NCBI GenBank assembly: GCA_002254405.1
Contig: NJDH01000022.1
Coordinates: 1 to 15,384 of the forward strand
Reading direction: 5' to 3'
Length of the DNA stretch: 15,384 bases
From: Candidatus Altarchaeales archaeon ex4484_96
GTDB lineage: Archaea; Altiarchaeota; Altiarchaeia; IMC4; QMZM01
A model generated the notes under the pieces. It made no database searches. It saw only the letters and a program-made list of their open reading frames with translations, and was not told where the DNA came from. This document shows, piece after piece, positions 1 through 7,473 of this stretch (positions are counted from its first letter, which is position 1; the number at the start of each line of letters is the position of its first letter). The translations under genes were made by a program, and so were the position numbers.

Positions 1-1
1 T

Positions 2-143
2 AGTCCCGCTATTATCCTGTTGTCGATTTTCATTTACAGCAACCTAATGAATTATTCAACCCGATACTATAAATCAGGCTTGTTTTATTTCGGCCAAAGC
101 CGAAAACTAAAACGCATTAAAACATCACTAGGATAATAGGACT
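2..143. repeat. Nested inverted-repeat element (structured RNA, terminator or MITE-like)
   Basis: Positions 10-18 (TATTATCCT) and 2-6 (AGTCC) are exactly complementary to 130-138 (AGGATAATA) and 139-143 (GGACT). This gives a 14-bp stem with a 3-nt CGC bulge on the left arm, enclosing 111 nt. Inside it lies a strong hairpin: TTTCGGC (88-94), loop CAAA, GCCGAAA (99-105), extended by TTTTA (83-87) pairing with TAAAA (108-112). No ORF crosses it. It lies just downstream of the mevalonate operon, so it may be that operon's 3' structure, a small structured RNA, or a short terminal-inverted-repeat element. The left flank is outside the window, so target-site duplication cannot be judged. Confidence 0.4.
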
Positions 144-170
144 GTTAGTAGGAGGCGATTTCACAGCATA

Positions 171-566
171 TTAGACGAGCTTGAACTTGTAGCCGTATCT
201 TATGATTCCATCGCTGCCGTCTGCTATAACCTTGCGGAAAACCTTTTTAACCTTCCTGCCTATTTTAACTTCATCAGGCCTGCAGTCCACTATCTGGGAT
301 AATAGAAGAGGTCCTTCATCCAGCTTGATTATTCCCAGAATATAGGGTTTCTGGAACTCAAAACCCTCGGGGGGGGTGTGTATCACCGTGTGAGAATAAA
401 CCTCGCCGTCGCCGCTGAACCTGAATTCCTCTATATTGCCGGCTCTCCTGCAGTCAGGACATATGTCCCTTGGTGGGAAAAACTTTCGACCGCAGCTTAC
501 GCACATCGAGCCCACCAGATTATACCTTTGGGGAATAAGCCTCCAGTGTGTTGCAATACCCTTCAT
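171..566 (-). CDS. DUF35 OB-fold/zinc-ribbon protein, scaffold of the thiolase-HMGCS complex
   Basis: This 131-aa protein starts with a rubredoxin-like zinc ribbon (CVSC at residues 22-25, CPDC at 36-39), followed by an OB-fold rich in beta strands with the family-typical ending of charged and aromatic residues. DUF35 proteins next to archaeal thiolase and HMG-CoA synthase are known to bridge the two enzymes, so that acetoacetyl-CoA passes directly to the synthase. Here it is the last gene of the operon, 9 nt after the thiolase stop, with a GAGGT ribosome-binding site just before its ATG. Both Cys pairs are present and the length is normal. An 8-G/C run (codons for T-P-P) leaves the frame intact. 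The family and context are clear; the scaffolding role is inferred from studied archaeal complexes. Confidence 0.9.
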   Translation of the reverse strand: MKGIATHWRLIPQRYNLVGSMCVSCGRKFFPPRDICPDCRRAGNIEEFRFSGDGEVYSHTVIHTPPEGFEFQKPYILGIIKLDEGPLLLSQIVDCRPDEVKIGRKVKKVFRKVIADGSDGIIRYGYKFKLV

Positions 567-575
567 TTTATTACC

Positions 576-1739
576 TCATTCATTGCTTAATATATGGACT
601 ACGCAGGTTCCGCCGGAACCCCCCACGTTATGGGTTAAACCCAAACGCGCATCATCCACCTGTCTTTTACCTGCTTCGCCTCTAAGCTGGCTTACTGCCT
701 CAACGACCTGGGCTATGCCTGTTGCGCCAACCGGGTGTCCCTTGCCTTTCAATCCTCCGCTGGTGTTTATTGGGATACGCCCTGATAGAGAGGTCTCATC
801 GTCCTCGGTCAGCCGGCCTCCACCACCCAGTTTGCAGAAACCAAGAGCCTCAATAGCCATTATCTCGGCTATTGCGAAACAATCATGCACCTCAGCGAAA
901 TCAATATCCGATGGCTTAACACCCGCTTTCCGGTATGCTTCATTACCCGCCCTGACAGCCGCATCCATCTGGGAGATAGAGTCCCTATCATGTAAGGCTA
1001 TCGTATCGGTCGAGCAGGAAGAAGCGGAAATCCACACAGGATTATCTGTTAGCTCCCTGGCCTTCTCCTCCGAAGCCAAAACAACCGCAGCAGCCCCATC
1101 TGTTATGGGGGAACAATGCAGTAACCGAAGAGGTTCAGCTATGGGTGTTGAGTTCATCACCTGCTCAAGAGATACCCTAAACCTGAACTGAGCCTTCGGG
1201 TTTAATGCCGCATTATCATGGCTTTTCACCGAAACCTGGGATATCTGCTTTAAGGTAGTACCGTATTTATACATGTGCCTTTGAGCCATCAGCGCATACA
1301 ACCCGGGGAAAGTCGCACCCTTGAAGGCCTCCCACTCCTGGTCTCCAGCGCCCATAAGGGTCACAGCAGCCGAGTTAGATGGTATGTCCGTCATCTTCTC
1401 CACACCCCCCGCTACCACATAATCCATCTCCCCTGATTTGATGGACAGATAGCTTTCCCTCAAAGCCAGCGCACCCGAAGAGCAGGCAGCCTCCACCCTG
1501 GTCGCCGGGATACCCTTCAACCCTGCGTGATCTGCTACCAGAGAACTCACATGCTCTTGTGAGGAAAACAACCCAGGAGACATGGAACCTATATACATGG
1601 CATCTATCATCTCGCCTTCAAGGCCTGAGTCGTTTATTGCCTCAGTGCCTGCTTTGGTTATAAGCGAACGAAAACTCTCATCCCAAAGCTCGCCGAAATC
1701 TGTTATCCCAACCCCTATGACAGCAACACGTGAGCTCAT
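576..1739 (-). CDS. Archaeal acetyl-CoA C-acetyltransferase (thiolase)
   Basis: This 387-aa SCP2/archaeal-type thiolase condenses two acetyl-CoA into acetoacetyl-CoA, the first step of the mevalonate pathway. The nucleophilic cysteine is C86 in VEAACSSGA. The C-terminal active-site segments GHPVGATG and HNVGGSGGT are both present, carrying the catalytic histidines. The C-terminal loop reads GGSGGTCVV rather than the bacterial CxGGG form, as expected for archaeal thiolases that work in complex with HMG-CoA synthase. The ATG overlaps the HMGCS stop (ATGA), indicating translational coupling, and DUF35 follows after 9 nt. The unfavourable thiolase equilibrium is thought to be relieved by channelling to HMGCS through DUF35. 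The protein is full length with no missing key residue. Confidence 0.93.
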   Translation of the reverse strand: MSSRVAVIGVGITDFGELWDESFRSLITKAGTEAINDSGLEGEMIDAMYIGSMSPGLFSSQEHVSSLVADHAGLKGIPATRVEAACSSGALALRESYLSIKSGEMDYVVAGGVEKMTDIPSNSAAVTLMGAGDQEWEAFKGATFPGLYALMAQRHMYKYGTTLKQISQVSVKSHDNAALNPKAQFRFRVSLEQVMNSTPIAEPLRLLHCSPITDGAAAVVLASEEKARELTDNPVWISASSCSTDTIALHDRDSISQMDAAVRAGNEAYRKAGVKPSDIDFAEVHDCFAIAEIMAIEALGFCKLGGGGRLTEDDETSLSGRIPINTSGGLKGKGHPVGATGIAQVVEAVSQLRGEAGKRQVDDARLGLTHNVGGSGGTCVVHILSNE

Positions 1740-2785
1740 TTTTGAAGTGCCACCCCCTTAAGCTTGCCCTTGTTTTTCACATAAATAGAGTAATCAATGT
1801 ATTTCTTCTTTTTCATATATTTTTTGACCGTGTTCATGTTTCTCCTCTGGTTGATTTGTTTATTTACTTCAAATATGAATGCATCCGATCCTGCTCCTGA
1901 GCCGTAGGATACAGCTAGAATGCGCTGCCCCACATCAGCCTCGTCTAGTATGGCGGCCAGACCCAGAGGCGTAGCCCCGGAATAGGTGTTCCCTATGTAG
2001 GGGGTTAACAATCCCGTATCCAGTTGCTCGTCTGCGAAGCCAAGAGTGTGTGCCACCTTAACCGGGAACTTGCCGTTGGGTTGGTGGAATACCACATAAT
2101 CAAAATCATCAGGCTTCATATTGTTTCGTTTCATTATCCCCTCAGCTGCTGAGATAACGTGCTTGAAGTAGGCCGGCCTGCCTGTGAACCTGGCTCCATG
2201 TGAGGGAAAATCCATCGCATCCCTCCTCCAGAAGTCAGGGGTATCAGTTGTATAAGAGTACATGTCTTTGATGTCGGCTATTGTGTCCTCTTTCCCTATT
2301 ATGTAGGCTGCTCCCCCGGCTGAGGCGGTATACTCTAACGCATCACCGGGTTTGCCCTGTGAGGTGTCCGCTCCGATAGCCATACCATATTTTATATATC
2401 CCGAATCAACAAGACCTGCACAAGATTGAATGGCTGCCGTGCCCGCCTTGCATGCGAATTCAAAATCTGCTGCTGTTAGCTCCTCTACGGCATCAATAGC
2501 TGCAGCCACGATGGTCGCTGTCGGCTTCACCGCGTAGGGGTGGGATTCTGAGCCAACGTATATTGCTCCAATGTCCTTAGCATCTATTTTAGCATGGTCG
2601 AGCGCATTTCTCGCCGCTTCAACTGATATTGTTGCCGTGTCCTCATCTATTGATGGGACAGTTTTCTCGTATATTTTAAGCGAATTGCTGACCCGTTTAC
2701 CGTCCATGCCCCAAACCTTGGCGATTTCCTCTGCCTTAAGCCGGTTTATTGGCAGGTACACGCCGTATCCTACTATCCCAGACAC
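1736..2785 (-). CDS. Hydroxymethylglutaryl-CoA synthase (archaeal type)
   Basis: This 349-aa enzyme adds acetyl-CoA to acetoacetyl-CoA to give HMG-CoA, the precursor of mevalonate and archaeal lipid isoprenoids. The catalytic triad is visible: E80 in VGSESHPY, C112 in EFACKAGT and H234 in FHQPNGKF. The KPTAT and SGATPLGL segments also fit the family. Translation most likely starts at a GTG codon (2783-2785), preceded by a GAGGA ribosome-binding site. It starts 22 nt after the HTH regulator stop and overlaps the thiolase start by 4 nt. The C-terminus ends in the basic tail (KYMKKKKYIDY) usual for the archaeal form. The protein is complete and typical. Confidence 0.95.
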   Translation of the reverse strand: MSGIVGYGVYLPINRLKAEEIAKVWGMDGKRVSNSLKIYEKTVPSIDEDTATISVEAARNALDHAKIDAKDIGAIYVGSESHPYAVKPTATIVAAAIDAVEELTAADFEFACKAGTAAIQSCAGLVDSGYIKYGMAIGADTSQGKPGDALEYTASAGGAAYIIGKEDTIADIKDMYSYTTDTPDFWRRDAMDFPSHGARFTGRPAYFKHVISAAEGIMKRNNMKPDDFDYVVFHQPNGKFPVKVAHTLGFADEQLDTGLLTPYIGNTYSGATPLGLAAILDEADVGQRILAVSYGSGAGSDAFIFEVNKQINQRRNMNTVKKYMKKKKYIDYSIYVKNKGKLKGVALQK

Positions 2786-2807
2786 TTTATTTTTTTCCTC
2801 GTTTTTT

Positions 2808-3509
2808 TTATGAATTAATGCTTCTCAGGTTTTTTATCAAATCCTGCTCTCTTTCAAGGGTTGAAACCATGAGTGTGATATTTTCCAGTTTCGCGATTTT
2901 GATACCCAGTTTGTCGACTTCATCCGGTTTAAGGCCGTGCATAACCACCATCGTGGGCTTGGGTTTTGTCACCTTGATTGCTATCATCGGGGACCGTCCC
3001 ATATGCACTTTCGTGAATATTAACGCCCTGTTGGTGGATAAACCATATAGTTTGATGAAATCGGATTCAGATAGCTCGGTTATTGCCTTAATCGAGTCTA
3101 TGACCGTGTAACCCCCAAGGTGCATGTTTTCTATGTTCTTGTTTACTACAATAACACCCTTTACAACCTCCTTGATTTTTGTTGCCGGAACATCCTCTAA
3201 AAATTCTCTTATGTCAAGAATAGCGTCTATGTTAATGTCTTTTGAAAACTTTTTCACCACCGGCCCCCCTTTAGCCTCATCAAGTTCTATTAGCGCCTGT
3301 ATGTATCTTTTAATGAATTCAATCCCGGGGGATTTTCTCCGGCCTGATTCATAGTCCGAGACAACAGACGTGGATATACCCATGAACTCGGCAAGCCGGT
3401 ATTGTTTTATCCCGAAGATTTCGCGCCATTTTCTTAGGTTTTTCCCAGGGTTATCGGATACTGTTATTTCGCCTGCGATTTTTTTTGCCAGGAGGGTGTC
3501 TACTTCCAT
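2808..3509 (-). CDS. XRE-type HTH transcriptional regulator linked to the mevalonate operon
   Basis: This protein is about 233 aa. Residues 21-75 form a Cro/C1-type helix-turn-helix (KQYRLAEFMGIS, then STSVVSDYESGRRKSP). The remaining ~150 residues are a mixed alpha/beta domain that may bind an effector. The same kind of regulator precedes HMG-CoA synthase in methanogens and other euryarchaea, so control of this operon is likely, including autoregulation; the ligand is unknown. I choose the ATG at 3507-3509. The open frame continues upstream to 3659, but that would overlap the divergent MCM gene and its translation looks unnatural. A TATA box (3532-3541) centred 27 nt before this ATG supports the choice and predicts a leaderless mRNA. 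Confidence 0.85.
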   Translation of the reverse strand: MEVDTLLAKKIAGEITVSDNPGKNLRKWREIFGIKQYRLAEFMGISTSVVSDYESGRRKSPGIEFIKRYIQALIELDEAKGGPVVKKFSKDINIDAILDIREFLEDVPATKIKEVVKGVIVVNKNIENMHLGGYTVIDSIKAITELSESDFIKLYGLSTNRALIFTKVHMGRSPMIAIKVTKPKPTMVVMHGLKPDEVDKLGIKIAKLENITLMVSTLEREQDLIKNLRSINS

Positions 3510-3531
3510 TATTTCAGATTTTGCTTTTTTG

Positions 3532-3541
3532 GTATATAAAG
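3532..3541 (-). promoter_or_regulatory. TATA box of the HTH-HMGCS-thiolase-DUF35 operon
   Basis: On the minus strand the sequence reads CTTTATATAC, close to the archaeal TATA consensus. It is centred about 27 nt upstream of the A of the regulator ATG at 3509. Transcription would then start at or within a base or two of the start codon, so the operon mRNA is probably leaderless at its 5' end. Confidence 0.7.
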
Positions 3542-3607
3542 TAGGGGGAATATGTAACGTTGATTGACGAAAAAAAAAGGAAAAATTTTCACATCCCTGC
3601 TTTTTAG

Positions 3608-3617
3608 GAATCGATTC
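3608..3617. promoter_or_regulatory. Palindrome GAATCGATTC, candidate operator before MCM
   Basis: This is a perfect 10-bp palindrome in the 131-bp divergent region between the HTH regulator and MCM, 24-33 nt upstream of the MCM ATG, where the core promoter should be. It could be a dimeric regulator site, but a single palindrome this short also arises by chance. There is no good TATA box for MCM; CTTTTTAG at about 3600 is the nearest candidate. Confidence 0.25.
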
Positions 3618-3640
3618 GAAATAACTAATCCACCCACAAA

Positions 3641-5704
3641 ATGCCAAAAAAAGAAACACAAACAGATATGATAGAAGCCTTCCTTGAAAAAAAAGACAAG
3701 ATAAAGGAAATCAACAGGATAGGTGAGCTGTACCCGGAAAAAAAAAGTCTTTTCATAGACTACGAGGAGCTTGAAAGATTCAACACCGAACTAGCAGACG
3801 ATATAGTACAGGATCCCGACCAAATAATAAAAAAATTTACTGCAACACTAAAAAACAAGGTAGCCATCAACCCCCAACTCATCGACGACCCTCACTTTCA
3901 TGAAGACGACCCCCGTATGTATGTGCGGTTATATAACCTACCCAGACAAGACAAATACACCATCCTTGTAAGAGATATTACCTCAGATTACGTGGGAAAA
4001 CTAATCTCTGTCGAGGGAGTGATAAACAAGCAAAGCGATGTCCTGCCTAAGGTCAGAGTAGGGCGTTTCGTGTGCAACAAATGCGATTCAATAATTGACG
4101 AGCCGCAGGAAACCAGATTTCTGAAACCACCCCTATACTGCAAGGGCTGCAAGAAAAGAGACTTCCGTTTCATACCCAACGAATCCAAGTGGACCGACAT
4201 CCAGAAACTGGAGATACAGGAACCGCTTGAGATGCTCAAGGGGGGAGAGCAGGCCAGAAGGATTGAAATCTGGGCAGAAGATGATTTAACAGACATAGGC
4301 AAACCAGGAGACAAGGTTGTTATAACAGGCACTGTCAGGCTGCTGCCGCCAAAGCAAAACAGCTCAATCTACTTCAAGTACGTCGAAGCCAACAACATAG
4401 AGCGGGTGGAGAAAGAGTTCGAGGAAGTGGATATCGGAGATGAAGAAATAAAGGAGATAAGAAAGCTGGCTAAAGACCCCAAAATCTATGACAGAATAAT
4501 ACATTCCATTGCACCGGGAATCTACGGATACAACGAGGTTAAAGAAGCAATAGCCCTGCAGTTGTTCGGAGGAAGAAGACATAAGAGGCTGCCGGACGGG
4601 ACAAAACTGAGGGCCGACATACATCTTCTGCTGATAGGTGACCCCGGTGTAGCTAAGTCGAGGATGCTCCAGTACGTAAACCAGATAGCACCCAAAAGCA
4701 TCTACGTAACAGGTAAAGGGACTACGGGAGCGGGTTTAACCGCTACAGCAGAAAAAGACGAGTTCGCTGAAGGAGGCTGGACACTTAAGGCAGGAGCTCT
4801 GGTTCTTGCGGGCGGTGGAATCGCATGCATCGACGAATTCGATAAAATGAACAAGGAAGATAGAAGCTCGATGCACGAGGCCATGGAGCAGCAGACCATC
4901 TCGGTGGCTAAGGCGGGTATTGTAACAAAATTTCTGGCTAACACGGCCATTCTCGCAGCCGCTAACCCGAAATTCAGCAGATTCGACGCATACAAACCCC
5001 TGGCGGAACAGTTTGACATACCCCCGACTCTCATAAGCAGATTCGACCTGATTTTCCCGATAAGAGACATACTGGACAAGGAAAGAGACACCGAGGTAGC
5101 AGATCACATGCTTAAAATGCATCAGACCGATGAGGAACAGGAAGACGTGAAACCAGATATAGACATCGATTTGCTTAGGAAATATGTATCCTATGCCCGA
5201 AAAAACATCAACCCGATAATAACAAAGGATGCTGTGGAGAAGATAAGGGATTTTTATGTGGGATTAAGAAGCGGAAGCAGCGACACAGTACAGGCAACTC
5301 CAAGGCAGCTTGAGGCTTTGGTCAGGCTGTCCGAATCATCCGCAAAAATCAGATTAAGCGATAAGGTTACGGTAAGCGATGCGGAGAGAGCCATCAGATT
5401 AACCAGTTTCGTTCTGCAGGAAATAGCATACGACGCAGCAACCGGAATGTTCGACATAGACAGGGTTGCAGCAGAACACTCCAAAACAGCCAGAGACAAA
5501 ATCAGATTGATGGAGGACATAGTTAAATCCCTGGCAGCAGAAAATCACGAGAATATGGCATCACACGACGAAATCATGGAAGCGGCCACGGAAAGAGGTT
5601 TAGACAAATACGATGCCGAAAAAATTCTATCTGAGCTAAAAAACAAAGGCGTAATCTATGAGCCACGACACAGCAGATACATGTTCGTCGAAGGCAGAAA
5701 ATAG
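3641..5704 (+). CDS. mcm: MCM replicative DNA helicase
   Basis: This 687-aa archaeal minichromosome maintenance protein is the hexameric 3'-5' helicase that unwinds DNA at the replication fork. In order it has an N-terminal helical A domain (~1-110), an OB-fold with a zinc finger (C145/C148 and C167/C170), an AAA+ core, and a C-terminal winged helix (~620-687). The AAA+ core shows Walker A GDPGVAKS (333-340), Walker B CIDEFD (396-401), the sensor-1 asparagine in AANPK (N442) and the arginine finger SRFD (R467). The length is normal and all catalytic motifs are intact, with no intein in the Walker A or other usual insertion sites. It stands alone, divergent from the mevalonate operon and convergent with the secreted-protein genes. 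The ATG at 3641 is favoured; an ATG nine codons downstream is possible. Confidence 0.97.
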   Translation: MPKKETQTDMIEAFLEKKDKIKEINRIGELYPEKKSLFIDYEELERFNTELADDIVQDPDQIIKKFTATLKNKVAINPQLIDDPHFHEDDPRMYVRLYNLPRQDKYTILVRDITSDYVGKLISVEGVINKQSDVLPKVRVGRFVCNKCDSIIDEPQETRFLKPPLYCKGCKKRDFRFIPNESKWTDIQKLEIQEPLEMLKGGEQARRIEIWAEDDLTDIGKPGDKVVITGTVRLLPPKQNSSIYFKYVEANNIERVEKEFEEVDIGDEEIKEIRKLAKDPKIYDRIIHSIAPGIYGYNEVKEAIALQLFGGRRHKRLPDGTKLRADIHLLLIGDPGVAKSRMLQYVNQIAPKSIYVTGKGTTGAGLTATAEKDEFAEGGWTLKAGALVLAGGGIACIDEFDKMNKEDRSSMHEAMEQQTISVAKAGIVTKFLANTAILAAANPKFSRFDAYKPLAEQFDIPPTLISRFDLIFPIRDILDKERDTEVADHMLKMHQTDEEQEDVKPDIDIDLLRKYVSYARKNINPIITKDAVEKIRDFYVGLRSGSSDTVQATPRQLEALVRLSESSAKIRLSDKVTVSDAERAIRLTSFVLQEIAYDAATGMFDIDRVAAEHSKTARDKIRLMEDIVKSLAAENHENMASHDEIMEAATERGLDKYDAEKILSELKNKGVIYEPRHSRYMFVEGRK

Positions 5705-5770
5705 GATTACAGTAATATCGGTCATATGATCTAACGTGTTTCATAGGATCATCGACAGTCACACTCTATT

Positions 5771-5790
5771 GAAACTATTGAAACAGTTTC
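5771..5790. terminator. Hairpin between convergent MCM and cysteine-rich genes
   Basis: GAAACT (5771-5776) pairs with AGTTTC (5785-5790) around an 8-nt loop. It lies in the 99-bp gap between two convergent stop codons. A 3'-end role for one or both transcripts is plausible, but the stem is short and no clear T-tract follows. The rest of the gap holds nothing I recognise. Confidence 0.25.
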
Positions 5791-5803
5791 TGAGATCGCA
5801 TCA

Positions 5804-6202
5804 TTACTCACAATCAGGATCAGAAGAACACTTGTGCGTTGAATCACAACCAGCGGGAGTGCAAGACCTAACCTTATACATCTCATCAGGATCACATAGA
5901 CCACCACCACACACATCATCAACCCAGGAAGAACACGAACAACCACTACCAACACAGATTACCTTACCTGAACCATCAGTCCCCAATTGATCACATGAGA
6001 GTATACCCTTCAACTGTATGCCTGAATCGGATGGAAACGAATAATAATCACCTCCCACAAAAACACCTGGAAATATTTCCTCAGCAGTGTGCCCCTGGAT
6101 AGGCGAAGAACCAGATAAAACAAAAACAGAAGAAAAACCCAAAAACAAAACTAAGATAATAGCAATAGCATGAAACCGAGTGATATTAACCTCAATCCGC
6201 AT
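5804..6202 (-). CDS. Small secreted/membrane-anchored cysteine-rich protein
   Basis: This 132-aa protein of unknown function has a hydrophobic segment at residues 11-30 (signal peptide or N-terminal anchor). Next comes a short stretch HTAEEIFPGVF, then a C-terminal region dense in cysteines: ten in all, at about 70, 83, 88, 90, 98, 103, 114, 119, 125 and 131. The ending SSDPDCE and the segment CDPDEMYKVRSC look like small disulphide-rich modules I associate with archaeal exported proteins. I start at the ATG at 6200-6202; a TTG four codons upstream is less likely. An A/T-rich box (~6211-6227) lies immediately upstream, so it may have its own promoter despite following the pilin-like gene by only 49 nt. 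A disulphide-bonded extracellular role is inferred. Confidence 0.7.
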   Translation of the reverse strand: MRIEVNITRFHAIAIILVLFLGFSSVFVLSGSSPIQGHTAEEIFPGVFVGGDYYSFPSDSGIQLKGILSCDQLGTDGSGKVICVGSGCSCSSWVDDVCGGGLCDPDEMYKVRSCTPAGCDSTHKCSSDPDCE

Positions 6203-6251
6203 CCTATCAAACAATATATTTATTTTAAGGTAACATCGTATAGATGGACTA

Positions 6252-7409
6252 TCATATTATCTCACAGCACACCTGATGATAGGTGTTGTAATCACAGTCT
6301 CCAACATGAGAATTCGTATCCTGGAATAAGGATACAATACATTCCTCGTCTGGTTTACAGATTCCATACCGACAGGATAATCTACCTGATGTCGCCGACA
6401 CACAAACATCATTAGGATATCCCCCCGCACCATCGTATTCGTTTACATGAGAGTTATCGGTTTTAGCTAAAGAAATAATACCCTCATCGCCAACACCACA
6501 ACCGTCTTGCACATAAACATACAGGGAGCCTCTTACCATCTTACAGCATACAAGATAATCAAAGGAGCTCCCATCACATGTTCCGGCATGGGAGTTTTGG
6601 GTTTTAGCGGTCCGGAAAATACAGGTCTCATCCGCCTCACAGGAACCGGGTCTAAGCTCGCATGCGAAAGCCGGCTCTGAACCCACCCAAATACTGATGG
6701 AATCCGAAGCAGTCTGACCATCCGAATCGGTTACAGTACACCAAGCAGTATAATAACCCTCATCCGTATAATTATGTGTTACTTTCGTTCCTGACCCGCT
6801 TAACCCATCACCGTAGCTCCACACATAAGAGACATAAGAGCCTGAACCACCCCAAGCACTGCAGTTTAAGTCAACAAGCAGAGGCGCATTACCTTCGGTC
6901 GGATGAGCGTCTACCTCAACAAACAAAGCAGAATACGGGTCTACTGAACCAGCCTCCACAACACCCCATATTGTGCCCTCGCTTAGGCTCCCAACAGCGG
7001 TGCGCGAGTTATTGTATTTTATCTTAAGCGAACCCGAGTAGGAATCCCCTAAACCATATAAATCCGATACGCTATTATCGCAGTTTAAAACCCGAATCTC
7101 CATTTTGCCGGCAGGTAAAAAAGAGCGTGAGCTATCGACACATAATAAATTGTTTAACTCAAAGCTAGCCCCCTCAACATAAACATCATCACCTGCCTTG
7201 TTTATTAATTTAACAGTTAACCTGTTTGTTTCGCCGATATAAAGAGCCCAGTCATCTAAATCAATCTGTGAGAAGCCAGCTTTACCCTTGTTCCCCCCCC
7301 TGAAACCCAAAATACCGCTCTCCCATAAAACAAAACCCCCTAATACAACAAACACAACAATTAAACCTGAGATAATCATATACTCTAAAGAAGCCTGACC
7401 TTGTCTCAT
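6252..7409 (-). CDS. Pilin-like surface protein with class III signal peptide, PKD domain and NSH/Cys repeats
   Basis: This 385-aa protein begins RQG/QASLEYMII, a class III (type IV pilin-like) signal peptide. The cleavage site is G4|Q5, glutamate is at mature position +5, and a hydrophobic helix follows at ~10-29. Next comes a beta-rich region (~50-150), then a PKD domain (~160-242) with WSYGDG and the ending HNYTDEGYYTA. The C-terminus carries three copies of a ~38-residue module (about 250-290, 302-338, 345-383). The modules share G-C-x-x-D-E, then I-x-x-L/T, then T-x-N-S-H, then C-D/Y-D and a final V-C-C. The likely product is membrane-anchored or polymerised at the surface, with an adhesive tail. 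I chose the ATG at 7407-7409 because it places the signal peptide correctly; the frame also opens at a TTG at 7430. An 8-bp G/C run near codons 37-39 (~7296-7303) could slip. Confidence 0.8.
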   Translation of the reverse strand: MRQGQASLEYMIISGLIVVFVVLGGFVLWESGILGFRGGNKGKAGFSQIDLDDWALYIGETNRLTVKLINKAGDDVYVEGASFELNNLLCVDSSRSFLPAGKMEIRVLNCDNSVSDLYGLGDSYSGSLKIKYNNSRTAVGSLSEGTIWGVVEAGSVDPYSALFVEVDAHPTEGNAPLLVDLNCSAWGGSGSYVSYVWSYGDGLSGSGTKVTHNYTDEGYYTAWCTVTDSDGQTASDSISIWVGSEPAFACELRPGSCEADETCIFRTAKTQNSHAGTCDGSSFDYLVCCKMVRGSLYVYVQDGCGVGDEGIISLAKTDNSHVNEYDGAGGYPNDVCVSATSGRLSCRYGICKPDEECIVSLFQDTNSHVGDCDYNTYHQVCCEII

Positions 7410-7432
7410 AAATAAGGATAGGGGAGGCAAGT

Positions 7433-7444
7433 ATTAATATATTA
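7433..7444. promoter_or_regulatory. Shared palindromic TATA box of a divergent promoter
   Basis: TAATATATTA (7435-7444) is a perfect 10-bp palindrome. Its centre is 30 nt from the ATG of the minus-strand pilin-like gene (7409) and 34 nt from the ATG of the plus-strand protease gene (7474). The intergenic gap is only 64 bp and has no other TATA-like box, so one symmetric site probably serves both directions. Both mRNAs would have leaders of zero to about ten bases. Confidence 0.55.
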
Positions 7445-7473
7445 CGTAACATAAATACATTCAACAAGATAAA

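Noticed and set aside
436..1191. 251-codon open frame on the plus strand opposite thiolase and DUF35
   Set aside because: It lies antisense to two clearly conserved enzymes, and its translation is Pro/Ser-rich with no recognisable motif.
3510..3659. 50-codon N-terminal extension of the HTH regulator frame
   Set aside because: It would overlap the divergent MCM start and cross the regulator's own TATA box, and it reads as low-quality, Phe-rich sequence. The ATG at 3509 fits the promoter.
3988..5520. Minus-strand open frames inside MCM
   Set aside because: MCM is intact with all motifs, and the antisense frames show no domain or start signal.
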